From the NCBI GenBank assembly GCA_028869395.1, contig JAGWSE010000178.1:1-5471 (forward strand): a DNA stretch of 5,471 bases. Reading direction: 5' to 3'. A program made the position numbers and the translations under genes. The stretch's first letter is position 1; each line of letters begins with the position of its first letter. The notes under the pieces are model-generated. The model saw nothing but the letters and a program-made list of their open reading frames with translations. It was not told the origin of the DNA and did not search any database. The DNA comes from Alphaproteobacteria bacterium (GTDB lineage Bacteria; Pseudomonadota; Alphaproteobacteria; Caulobacterales; Caulobacteraceae). This document shows positions 1 to 5,471 of this stretch, one piece after another.

Positions 1-33
1 GTAGGTCACCTCATGCCGGAAAGTGCGTTCCAT
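1..33 (-). CDS. Possible 5' end of a gene leaving the window (SRPBCC/AHSA1-like start)
   Basis: An ATG at 33 on the minus strand opens a frame that stays open to the window edge, giving only 11 residues, MERTFRHEVTY. A purine-rich GGGGGTGG (plus 42-49) sits 8 bases upstream, a reasonable ribosome binding site. An in-frame GTG at 45 is an alternative start; the frame is closed by a TGA at 82-84. The peptide resembles the first beta strand of SRPBCC (START-like, AHSA1-type) proteins, which often open with a similar H-E-hydrophobic-T-Y stretch before a proline-rich turn. That family guess rests on 11 residues and is weak. The gene would lie downstream of recQ in the same direction, about 166 bases away. 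Confidence 0.35.
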   Translation of the reverse strand, partial: MERTFRHEVTY

Positions 34-107
34 TGCGCCATCCACCCCCGGTAGAGACACTGGCGCCTTGAATGCGAGGAATCAAACCGACTGGCCCGAT
101 CGCATCA

Positions 108-133
108 GATCCAGTGACGGCCATCACCGGATC
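108..133 (-). terminator. Stem-loop downstream of recQ, possible factor-dependent transcript end
   Basis: The ten bases at 108-117 and 124-133 are inverted copies with a single difference and a 6-base loop (118-123). On the plus strand that difference is an A-C mismatch, but in minus-strand RNA it is a G-U wobble. The full 10-bp stem therefore forms only in the transcript that would leave recQ, whose stop is at 200-202. No run of U follows the stem, so it is not a classical intrinsic terminator. It could be a 3'-end stabiliser, a factor-assisted terminator, or leader structure of the gene starting near 33. Confidence 0.35.
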
Positions 134-148
134 GTCCGGCGTCCGTCA
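115..148. repeat. Nested inverted repeat overlapping the 108-133 stem
   Basis: TGACGG (115-120) pairs with CCGTCA (143-148), and inside it CCGGA (127-131) pairs with TCCGG (135-139) around a 3-base loop. The two stems are separated by an asymmetric internal loop of 6 and 3 bases. This fold shares bases with the 108-133 stem-loop, so the two cannot coexist in one RNA molecule. Confidence 0.4.
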
Positions 149-199
149 GGGCCTAGGTGTGTTTGCTACATAATACCGGGAAAGCGACCCAGGCGCCGG

Positions 200-2056
200 T
201 CAGCCCTCGAACCCGCGCACCACCTCGAGAACGGCCTCGCCATAGCGGGCGAGCTTGGACTCGCCGACGCCGTTCAGGCGAACGAGCGCGGCGCGCGTAC
301 CCGGCCGGGCCGCTGCGATCTCGGCCAGGGTGCGATCCTGGAAGATCACGTAAGGCGGCACGTGCTGCGCCTTGGCAACCGAGGCGCGCCAGGTCCTGAG
401 CGCCTCGAAGAGAGAGCGATCGTGGATGGGCAGGGCGGCGGCCGTCTCGCCCTTGCGGCGGCGTGTGCGGCCCGCGGGCGCCGCTGCGTCGATGCGCCTG
501 CGCATGGCGATACGCCGTTCGCCGCGAAAGACGGCGCGCACCGCCTCGGCGTCGCCGACGCCGACCAGCGGACGGCCGTCGTTCGGATCCTCGCGGAGCA
601 GGCCTTCGAACAAGAGCTGTTCGGCCAGGTCGCGCCACTCCGCGGCGGTGAGTTCGCCGCCGATCCCGAAGGTGGAGAGTGAGGCCTCGTGCTCGGTCAC
701 GTCCTTGGTCTTGCCGAGCAGGTGGTCGACCAGGCGGCCGCGCCCCACGCGGCCGCCCAGCCGGTGGGCCGCCGAGAGCGCCTTCTGGGCGGCCTCGGTC
801 GCATCGGTGGTCTCGACCTTGCCCTGGCAGAGGTCGCACTGCCCGCACGGCTCGACGCCGTCTTCGCCGAAATAGCGCCGCACGGCCGCCGCGCGGCAGC
901 CGACGCCGTCCAGAAGGGCGTAGAGCTGGCGGACCTTGCGGACCTGCACCTGCTTCACCTGCTCGTCCACGTCGCGCTCGGCGATGCGGCGCAACGCCCA
1001 GGCCATGTCTGCGGCGCCGTAAAGCGTGATGCCCTCGGCGGGATCGCCGTCGCGGCCCGCCCGGCCGATCTCCTGCCAGTAGGCCTCGATGGAGGCCGGC
1101 GGATCGGCGTGGATGACGAAGCGCACGTCCGGCTTGTCGACGCCCATGCCGAACGCGATGGTCGCCACCATCACGGCGGCGTCGGCTTCCAGGAATTGCT
1201 CGAGGCGCGCGTCGCGCGCCGAGCGCTCCAGGCCGGCATGGTAGGCGAGCGCCGGGACACCGGCGGCGCGAAGCGATTCGGCCAGCCGCTCCGTCCCTTC
1301 CCGCGAGCCGGCGTAGACCACGCCCGAGCGGCGGGGCCGGGCCGTCACCAGTTCGACCACTCGCTTCTCCTTGCCGCCGCGTTTGCGTTCTGCGGAGAGG
1401 ATCAGCTCCGGCCGCGCGAAGCTCGCCACGAACTCGGCGGCGCCGGCCAGATGCAGCTCGGCGCGGATGTCCTCGCGGGTGCGGGCGTCGGCTGTGGCGG
1501 TGACCGCCAGCCGCGGGACGGTGGGGAAAAGCTCAGCGAGCCTGCCGAGCATCCGGTATTCGGGCCGGAAGTCGTGGCCCCACTGGCTGACGCAATGCGC
1601 CTCGTCGATGGCGATGATCGAGAGCGGCGTTCGCCTCAGCCGCTCCAGCATCCAGCCCGACATCAGCCCTTCCGGCGAAACGTAGAGCAGGTCGAGCTCG
1701 CCCGCCTCGATGCGCCGCCAGGTCTCGGCCTTCGTGGTCGGATCGACATTGGAATCCAGCCGCGCGGCGGCCACGCCGGACTGCTGCAGGGCGGCGACCT
1801 GGTCGGCCATCAGGGCGATGAGCGGCGAGACGACGAGCCCCAGGCCGGGCCGCAGCAGGGCCGGGATCTGGTAACAGACGCTCTTGCCGCCGCCGGTCGG
1901 CAGAACCGCCAGCGCCGAGCGGCCGGCCAGCACCTCGGAGATCACCTCCGCCTGCCGGCCGCGGAACTCCGCGTGCCCGAACGTGCGCCTCAGGATTTCG
2001 CGCGCGGCCTCCAGCGGCGCGGGATCGGCTTCGGCGACGGCGAGGTGCATCTCCAC
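200..2056 (-). CDS. recQ: ATP-dependent DNA helicase RecQ
   Basis: RecQ is a superfamily 2 helicase that unwinds DNA 3'-5' in recombination and replication-fork repair. All landmarks are present in 618 residues, a normal length: motif 0 around Q35 (FRGRQ), Walker A PTGGGKS (53-59), motif Ia SPLIALMADQV (77-87), DEAH (151-154) followed by the aromatic-rich loop SQWGHDFRP (157-165), TATAD (186-190), the motif V region AFGMGVDKPDVR (301-312) and motif VI GRAGRDG (331-337). The zinc site is C387, C404, C407 and C410, with the same spacing (C-x16-C-x2-C-x2-C) as E. coli RecQ. A winged-helix RQC region follows (about 415-515), then a basic linker and an HRDC domain (about 545-618). The start is uncertain: GTG at 2056 or ATG two codons later at 2050, both overlapping an AAGGTGGAG stretch with poor spacing. 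The gene lies 42 bases after the dioxygenase gene and may be co-transcribed with it. The family call is certain. Confidence 0.97.
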   Translation of the reverse strand: MEMHLAVAEADPAPLEAAREILRRTFGHAEFRGRQAEVISEVLAGRSALAVLPTGGGKSVCYQIPALLRPGLGLVVSPLIALMADQVAALQQSGVAAARLDSNVDPTTKAETWRRIEAGELDLLYVSPEGLMSGWMLERLRRTPLSIIAIDEAHCVSQWGHDFRPEYRMLGRLAELFPTVPRLAVTATADARTREDIRAELHLAGAAEFVASFARPELILSAERKRGGKEKRVVELVTARPRRSGVVYAGSREGTERLAESLRAAGVPALAYHAGLERSARDARLEQFLEADAAVMVATIAFGMGVDKPDVRFVIHADPPASIEAYWQEIGRAGRDGDPAEGITLYGAADMAWALRRIAERDVDEQVKQVQVRKVRQLYALLDGVGCRAAAVRRYFGEDGVEPCGQCDLCQGKVETTDATEAAQKALSAAHRLGGRVGRGRLVDHLLGKTKDVTEHEASLSTFGIGGELTAAEWRDLAEQLLFEGLLREDPNDGRPLVGVGDAEAVRAVFRGERRIAMRRRIDAAAPAGRTRRRKGETAAALPIHDRSLFEALRTWRASVAKAQHVPPYVIFQDRTLAEIAAARPGTRAALVRLNGVGESKLARYGEAVLEVVRGFEG

Positions 2057-2098
2057 CTTATGCCGCCGACTCGCCCTGATTGGCCATGCGACGCGGGG

Positions 2099-3142
2099 TT
2101 ACTGCACCGCGTCGAGGCGGCTGATCGAGGCGTTCCTGCCCCAATGCGAGCCTAGGCGGTTGCGGAAGAACTCCGGCCTTTCGGCCAGAACCTCGGTCTC
2201 CAGCCACAGGCGCTTCAGGTGGCGCACCTTCCCGGCCTGCCGGTCGTCCACGTAGGCCGTTCGGCCATGCAGCACATGGTAGTTGTTGATGAACTGCATG
2301 TCGCCGGCCTGGAAATCCATGATGACCGAGTAGGTCCCGCCCTCGGCCTGCTCCTGCATCCAGGTGAGCGCCTCGATGGCCCTGTCGGTCAGGCGCGGCG
2401 CATCGTCGTGCCGCTGTGACGCGAGGATGTAGGGGCGGATCAGGCGGATGAAGAGCCGCTCGCCGTGCCGGGTGAAGACCGGCATCGGATACCAGCCCGG
2501 CCGGCCCGGCGCCTGCTCGCCGCGCGCGTCGTAGGGCTGCGGCTTGTAGAGTTCGGCCGCAAGCTCCGGCCGCTCGCGGACCAGCCGGTTGTGCAGGGCG
2601 ACCGAATTGCAGACCGCCGAGAGCCCGCCCGAGACGCCGGTCTGCAGGCAGAGCAGGCCAACCAGGTCGGAACCGTCGCAGTGGAAGTCGAGGCCGATCT
2701 GGCCGAGCTCGTTGCCGCGTGCGGTGGGATCGCCGGGCTGCTTGCCCTGGTCGGTCACGTCGCCCAGCAGGTGGCCCCTGTGGTTCTGGGGCCATGGCCT
2801 TCCCAGGTGCATGCCGACGCCCCAGTAGGCGAGACACATCTCGTCGTTCGACCACCACTGCCGCGGCAGCCCGCGGATCAGCACGAAGCCGCGGCCGTTG
2901 ATCAGCTCCTCCTCGATGGCCTTCAGGCGTGGGCCCAGCGTCGGCAGCGGGAAGTCCGCCTTGCTGATCTGCAGGAAGTCGTCGGACTTCCGGCGCGCCG
3001 TCGCGACGGCGGCGGCCAGTTCGTCGATCTCTGCGTCGGACAGGCGCTCGGTCCACTGCGCCGGATCCTGGACGTCCTTCGCCGTCCATTCGCACGCGGT
3101 CTCGAGCTCAACAGGGAAAAATTCGGCGCGGTCGTCGGCCAT
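2099..3142 (-). CDS. TauD/TfdA-family Fe(II)/2-oxoglutarate-dependent dioxygenase, substrate unknown
   Basis: This 347-residue protein looks like a cytosolic non-haem iron oxygenase that couples 2-oxoglutarate decarboxylation to oxidation of a small substrate. The facial triad is visible: H154-C-D156 in the segment FHCDGSDL, and the distal histidine in NNYHVLHGRTAY, most likely H292. The arginine that grips 2-oxoglutarate should be R307 or R311 in VRHLKRLW, about 15-19 residues after the distal histidine as in the family. The core GRGFVLIRGLP (83-93) is the usual first strand of the fold. There is no signal peptide or membrane segment. The start at 3142 is well supported by GGAGGG 7 bases upstream. 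The gene follows the amidohydrolase gene by 12 bases, which suggests joint action on one compound. At about 350 residues it is longer than taurine dioxygenase (about 280), so a taurine substrate should not be assumed. The fold call is firm; the substrate is unknown. Confidence 0.9.
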   Translation of the reverse strand: MADDRAEFFPVELETACEWTAKDVQDPAQWTERLSDAEIDELAAAVATARRKSDDFLQISKADFPLPTLGPRLKAIEEELINGRGFVLIRGLPRQWWSNDEMCLAYWGVGMHLGRPWPQNHRGHLLGDVTDQGKQPGDPTARGNELGQIGLDFHCDGSDLVGLLCLQTGVSGGLSAVCNSVALHNRLVRERPELAAELYKPQPYDARGEQAPGRPGWYPMPVFTRHGERLFIRLIRPYILASQRHDDAPRLTDRAIEALTWMQEQAEGGTYSVIMDFQAGDMQFINNYHVLHGRTAYVDDRQAGKVRHLKRLWLETEVLAERPEFFRNRLGSHWGRNASISRLDAVQ

Positions 3143-3149
3143 GGCCTTG

Positions 3150-3155
3150 CCCTCC
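3150..3155 (-). promoter_or_regulatory. Ribosome binding site of the dioxygenase gene, abutting the upstream stop codon
   Basis: On the minus strand the sequence reads ATAGGAGGG: the G of the amidohydrolase stop TAG (3155-3157) is also the first base of the Shine-Dalgarno GGAGGG, which lies 7 bases before the ATG at 3142. Ribosomes finishing the first gene would sit on this site, so translation of the two genes is probably coupled. Confidence 0.8.
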
Positions 3156-4903
3156 TATTCCGCCGCCATACGCGCCGGGGCGTCCTGCGCGCCGCGCAGC
3201 AGCCGGCCCGGCAGGGCGCCGGTGGGCTCGCCGTCGCGATAGGTCACCTCGCCCGCCACCACCGTCGCCACATAGCCCTCGGCCCGCTGGATCAGCCGCC
3301 GCCCGCCGGTCGGAAGGTCGTAGGCGACTTCCGGCGCCTTCAGCTTGAGGTGGTCGTAGTCGATGACGTTGAGGTCGGCGCGGAAGCCCGCCTGCAACAG
3401 GCCGCGGTCGTACAGCCCGACCAGTTCGGCGGTGTCGCGGCACTGGGCCTTGACCATCTTCTCCAGCGGCAGCTTCGGCCCGCGCGTCCGGTCGCGCGTC
3501 CAGTGGACGAGGTTGGTGGTCGGGAACGAGCCGTCGCAGATCATGCCCACGTGGGCGCCCCCGTCGGAGAGGCCGGGCACCACGCAGTCGTGCTGCAGCA
3601 TCTGGTAAGCCGGCTCCAGCGTGTTCTGCGCGTAGTTGAGAAGCGGCAGGTAGAGCATGCCGCGTCCGTTCCCCTTGCCGCCGTCGAGCAAATGGTCGAG
3701 CGCGACGGCGTAGGGATCGACGCCCCGCTCGGCCGCGATGGCGGCGATCGAGTGATCGGGCGTGGGCTCGTAGTCGGGCTCCGAGCCCATGGGATAGATG
3801 CGGTCCCACGCGCGGGCCGGCGACAGCCCCGGCGCGCGGGCGTTCTCGGCCTCTTCCGCCAGCAGGCGGGCGCGGAACTCGGGATCGCGCAGGAGGGCCA
3901 CCCGCTCCGCCAGCGGCTTGTCCTTGATCGCGCGGTAGCTCGGATGGCTGCTGAAGGGATTGACCGTCAGCTCCAGGCCGAACAGCACGCCTACGGGCCG
4001 GGTCGCGACTTGCGCGCGGATCTGCAGGCCCGCGGCCTTGGCGTCCGACATCTGCTCCAGAATGAAACGCCACTGCTCGGGATCGCGCGGGCTCTGCAGA
4101 AGCGAGAACGACAGCGGCCGGCCGGAGCGCTCCACGATCCGGCGCAGCATGGCGAACTCCTCGGCCGGATCGTTGAAGTCGGACACCACCTGCAGCACGC
4201 CGCGCCCCGCCGCGGCCATGCCCATGGCGATGCCGGTCAGCTCGTCCTCGCCGGCGGTGAGTGTGGCGATCGGCGAGCCGTCGGAGGAGCGGTGGTTCAG
4301 CGTCCGCGAGGTGCCGAAGCCGATGGCGCCGGCCTCCATGGCGCGCTTGGCGATGGCCGCCATGGCGTTGATGTCGGTCTCGGTGGCGGGCTCGCGGTTC
4401 ACGCCGCGCTCGCCCATCACATAGACGCGCAAGGCGGCGTGCGGCAGCTGGCTTCCCACGTCGACGTCGAACCGGCGCCTGGCCAGGCTGTCGAGGTATC
4501 CGGGGTAGCTCTCCCAGTTCCACGGCAATCCGTCGGCGAGTACGGGGAAGGGGATGTCCTCGACGCCTTCCATCAGCCGGATCAGCCGGTCGTGATCGTC
4601 CGGCCGACAGGGGGCGAAGCCCACGCCGCAGTTGCCCATGATCACGGTCGTCACGCCGTGCCAGGACGACGGCTGCATGCGCTCGTCCCAGGTGGCCTGA
4701 CCGTCGTAGTGGGTGTGCACGTCGACGAAGCCGGGCGCGACCACCTTGCCCTTGGCGTCGATCTCCTCGGCGCCGGAGCCGCCGACCCGGCCGACGGCGG
4801 CGATGCGGCCGTCCTTCACCCCGACATCGGCCTCGAACGGGGCGCCGCCCGCGCCGTCCACGACCGTCCCGCCGCGGACCACCAGGTCATAGGCCTTTTC
4901 CAT
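3155..4903 (-). CDS. Amidohydrolase-superfamily enzyme, N-acyl-D-amino-acid deacylase-like
   Basis: A 582-residue cytosolic metal-dependent hydrolase of the D-aminoacylase/dihydroorotase-like group. The N-terminus begins with the typical small beta-sandwich (YDLVVRGGTVVDG), followed by the metal-binding strand PGFVDVHTHYD (57-67; H63, H65). A cysteine in GNCGVGFAP (C92) matches the metal-bridging cysteine of D-aminoacylase. Near the C-terminal end of the barrel, SDGGAHVG (446-453) supplies the catalytic aspartate D447. The last 80 residues return to the beta-sandwich (ADLNVIDYD, then VVAGEVTYRDGEPTG), as in the family. The start is ATG 4903, because AGGGAGG ends 5 bases upstream; an in-frame ATG at 4927 would add eight residues and place that site inside the gene. 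It is longer than classical D-aminoacylases (about 480-500). The regions where those carry two further metal-ligand histidines look different here, so the exact substrate (N-acyl-D-amino acid, other amide or cyclic amide) is open. It heads the minus-strand operon. Confidence 0.88.
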   Translation of the reverse strand: MEKAYDLVVRGGTVVDGAGGAPFEADVGVKDGRIAAVGRVGGSGAEEIDAKGKVVAPGFVDVHTHYDGQATWDERMQPSSWHGVTTVIMGNCGVGFAPCRPDDHDRLIRLMEGVEDIPFPVLADGLPWNWESYPGYLDSLARRRFDVDVGSQLPHAALRVYVMGERGVNREPATETDINAMAAIAKRAMEAGAIGFGTSRTLNHRSSDGSPIATLTAGEDELTGIAMGMAAAGRGVLQVVSDFNDPAEEFAMLRRIVERSGRPLSFSLLQSPRDPEQWRFILEQMSDAKAAGLQIRAQVATRPVGVLFGLELTVNPFSSHPSYRAIKDKPLAERVALLRDPEFRARLLAEEAENARAPGLSPARAWDRIYPMGSEPDYEPTPDHSIAAIAAERGVDPYAVALDHLLDGGKGNGRGMLYLPLLNYAQNTLEPAYQMLQHDCVVPGLSDGGAHVGMICDGSFPTTNLVHWTRDRTRGPKLPLEKMVKAQCRDTAELVGLYDRGLLQAGFRADLNVIDYDHLKLKAPEVAYDLPTGGRRLIQRAEGYVATVVAGEVTYRDGEPTGALPGRLLRGAQDAPARMAAE

Positions 4904-4908
4904 CGTCG

Positions 4909-4915
4909 CCTCCCT
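4909..4915 (-). promoter_or_regulatory. Ribosome binding site fixing the amidohydrolase start
   Basis: The minus strand reads AGGGAGG, then CGACG, then ATG at 4903. This near-consensus site at 5 bases spacing favours the 582-residue protein over a longer form starting at 4927, which has no comparable site. Confidence 0.8.
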
Positions 4916-4937
4916 AAGGCGCGTCATCTTGGTTATC

Positions 4938-4954
4938 GGCGGTAATTAGCCGCC
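4938..4954. repeat. Short inverted repeat in the divergent intergenic region
   Basis: GGCGG and CCGCC flank a 7-base A/T-rich centre containing the palindrome TAATTA. In this GC-rich window the A/T centre stands out. It overlaps the candidate -10 box of the minus-strand operon, so a regulator bound here could control it. The arms are only 5 bp, so chance is possible. Confidence 0.35.
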
Positions 4955-4974
4955 CGAGGACGGCTTCCGGTCAA
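4945..4974 (-). promoter_or_regulatory. Candidate promoter of the amidohydrolase-dioxygenase(-recQ) operon
   Basis: On the minus strand TTGACC (plus 4969-4974) is followed after 18 bases by GCTAAT (plus 4945-4950), the first resembling a housekeeping -35 box and the second a GCTAN-type alphaproteobacterial -10 box. Transcription would begin roughly 30-35 bases upstream of the ATG at 4903. The -10 box overlaps a small inverted repeat (GGCGG 4938-4942 and CCGCC 4950-4954), a possible operator. No experimental support; the spacer is on the long side. Confidence 0.4.
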
Positions 4975-5124
4975 GCGGCGATTGGACGGGCTCCGCTGTC
5001 GGAACCAAGGCCGGGTTCGCGTCCTCAGGGCACGCCAGTCACCAATCCTTCAGGGTATTCGTTCCGTGTCCATTAAGAGCTCTGGCGGAAAATGGGCGAC
5101 GCGTACGACGGAGAGGGACCCGTT

Positions 5125-5256
5125 ATGACGCCCAAGCTGCTGATCGCGGCCATGGCCGCCGTGGCGATCGCCATCGGCTTCGTGCTGCCTGGACCGCACC
5201 ATACCGACGCCGCGGTGAAGGCGCAGATTCCGCTGCAGGAGATCGGCCAGAGCTGA
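5125..5256 (+). CDS. Small 43-residue protein with one hydrophobic segment, function unknown
   Basis: The product opens MTPKLLIAAMAAVAIAIGF and ends IPLQEIGQS. Residues 4-21 form a continuous hydrophobic stretch after a single lysine, which suits an uncleaved membrane anchor or a signal peptide. A proline-glycine turn with two histidines (PGPHHTD) follows, then a short amphipathic polar tail. GGAGAGGGA at 5110-5118 gives a good ribosome binding site with about 8 bases spacing from its GAGG core (5113-5116) to the ATG. Codons have mostly G/C third positions like the neighbours. The stop codon lies in the loop of a hairpin (5241-5267). The gene is transcribed away from the amidohydrolase operon and towards the methyltransferase gene, 71 bases downstream. 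I do not recognise the family. The start site, hydrophobicity pattern and codon use make it a credible real gene. Confidence 0.6.
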   Translation: MTPKLLIAAMAAVAIAIGFVLPGPHHTDAAVKAQIPLQEIGQS

Positions 5257-5267
5257 TCTGGCCAATC
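5241..5267 (+). terminator. Hairpin enclosing the stop codon of the small ORF
   Basis: GGCCAGA (5245-5251) pairs perfectly with TCTGGCC (5257-5263) around the 5-base loop GCTGA. After one mismatch the stem continues with GAT (5241-5243) and ATC (5265-5267). The stop TGA (5254-5256) sits in the loop. There is no T run after it, so efficient intrinsic termination is not expected; it may be a weak or factor-assisted terminator or an mRNA-stabilising element between the small ORF and the methyltransferase gene. Confidence 0.45.
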
Positions 5268-5294
5268 CGGTCCGCCCCGTCAGATCTGGCGGGC

Positions 5295-5324
5295 GCCGAG
5301 CGACAGTTTTCCGCTACGCTCGGC
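5295..5324. promoter_or_regulatory. Inverted repeat just upstream of the methyltransferase start
   Basis: GCCGAGCG (5295-5302) and CGCTCGGC (5317-5324) are perfect 8-bp inverted copies around 14 bases that include TTTT. The right arm ends 3 bases before the GTG start, where a ribosome binding site would be; none is recognisable there. As RNA it would sequester the start region; as DNA it could be a dimer-binding operator. It could fit autoregulation of the methyltransferase, but this is inference. Confidence 0.45.
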
Positions 5325-5327
5325 CTC

Positions 5328-5471
5328 GTGAGTCGCGGGCGTTTCACCTTCTACGAATTCTTCTGCGGCGGCGGCATGGCCCGGCTGGGCCTCGGCGACC
5401 GGTGGGATTGCCTGTTCGCCAACGACTTCGATCCGGTGAAGGCCGCCACCTATCGGGCAAATTTCGCGGAC
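5328..5471 (+). CDS. DNA (cytosine-5-)-methyltransferase, N-terminal fragment cut by the window edge
   Basis: The first 48 codons of a gene continuing beyond the right edge. Residues 8-23, FYEFFCGGGMARLGLG, are the S-adenosylmethionine-binding motif I of cytosine-5 DNA methyltransferases (classically F-x-G-x-G near the N-terminus). CLFANDFDPVKAATYRANF (28-46) is the motif II region, with an acidic residue after the second strand for the cofactor ribose. The catalytic proline-cysteine motif IV and the target-recognition domain lie outside the window. The start is taken as GTG 5328, since no ATG, GTG or TTG precedes motif I more plausibly, although the frame remains open upstream to at least 5250. 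The ribosome binding site is poor and an inverted repeat precedes the start. Target sequence, and whether a restriction enzyme accompanies it, cannot be told. Confidence 0.85.
   Translation, partial: MSRGRFTFYEFFCGGGMARLGLGDRWDCLFANDFDPVKAATYRANFAD

Noticed and set aside
65..98. Minus-strand GGTTTGATTCC near a CCA, resembling a tRNA T-loop and 3' end
   Set aside because: The bases flanking the loop cannot form the T-arm stem and no acceptor stem partner is present, so it is not a tRNA.
2058..2087. Nine-codon ORF (MANQGESAA) between the dioxygenase and recQ whose TAA ends one base before the recQ GTG
   Set aside because: It could be a coupling leader peptide, but there is no ribosome binding site and such short frames arise by chance.
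689..2155. 488-codon open frame on the plus strand opposite recQ
   Set aside because: Antisense shadow of recQ; low-complexity composition and no family resemblance.
2465..4945. Very long open frame (826 codons) on the plus strand opposite the dioxygenase and amidohydrolase genes
   Set aside because: It lies antisense to two genes with clear catalytic motifs, and its translation is rich in R, A, G, H and Q with no recognisable domain, as expected from antisense frames in GC-rich DNA.
5001..5026. GGAACC resembling the -35 box of the alphaproteobacterial general stress sigma factor EcfG
   Set aside because: No CGTT-like -10 box occurs at the required 16-18 base spacing.
5330..5334. GAGTC (a GANTC, CcrM-type methylation site) overlapping the methyltransferase start; another GANTC at 79-83
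   Set aside because: A five-base degenerate motif is expected by chance at this frequency; no clustering was seen.

Overview
This is a GC-rich window with dense coding on both strands. The protein types (a ~580-residue D-aminoacylase-like amidohydrolase, a TauD/TfdA-type dioxygenase, RecQ, a cytosine-5 methyltransferase) and the codon usage (G/C almost always in third position) suggest a proteobacterium, most likely an alphaproteobacterium. That placement is inference from style and gene content; no taxonomic marker is present.

Layout. Positions 1-33 (minus) may hold the first 11 codons of a gene running off the left edge. Positions 34-199 are non-coding and contain two overlapping, mutually exclusive stem-loops just downstream of recQ. 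From 4903 down to 200, three minus-strand genes lie head to tail: an amidohydrolase/N-acyl-D-amino-acid deacylase-like enzyme (3155-4903), a TauD/TfdA Fe(II)/2-oxoglutarate dioxygenase (2099-3142) and the DNA helicase RecQ (200-2056). The gaps are 12 and 42 bases, and the stop of the first gene abuts the ribosome binding site of the second, so at least the first two look like one transcription and translation unit. Positions 4904-5124 form a divergent intergenic region with a possible promoter for the minus-strand operon. On the plus strand a 43-residue protein with one hydrophobic segment (5125-5256) follows, with a hairpin folded over its stop codon. Then comes the N-terminus of a DNA cytosine-5 methyltransferase (5328 to the right edge), preceded by a perfect 8-bp inverted repeat.

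How the genes fit together. The amidohydrolase and the dioxygenase are plausibly two steps of one small-molecule catabolic route (deacylation or amide hydrolysis plus oxidative cleavage or hydroxylation), substrate unknown. RecQ has no obvious metabolic link and is probably a downstream passenger. The methyltransferase side is a separate plus-strand unit cut by the window edge; whether it is solitary or part of a restriction or defence locus cannot be seen. I found no CRISPR array, insertion sequence, tRNA or rRNA, and nothing that clearly constitutes a new multi-gene system. The best leads are the uncharacterised enzyme pair, the small membrane ORF with its stop-codon hairpin, and the repeat in front of the methyltransferase start.
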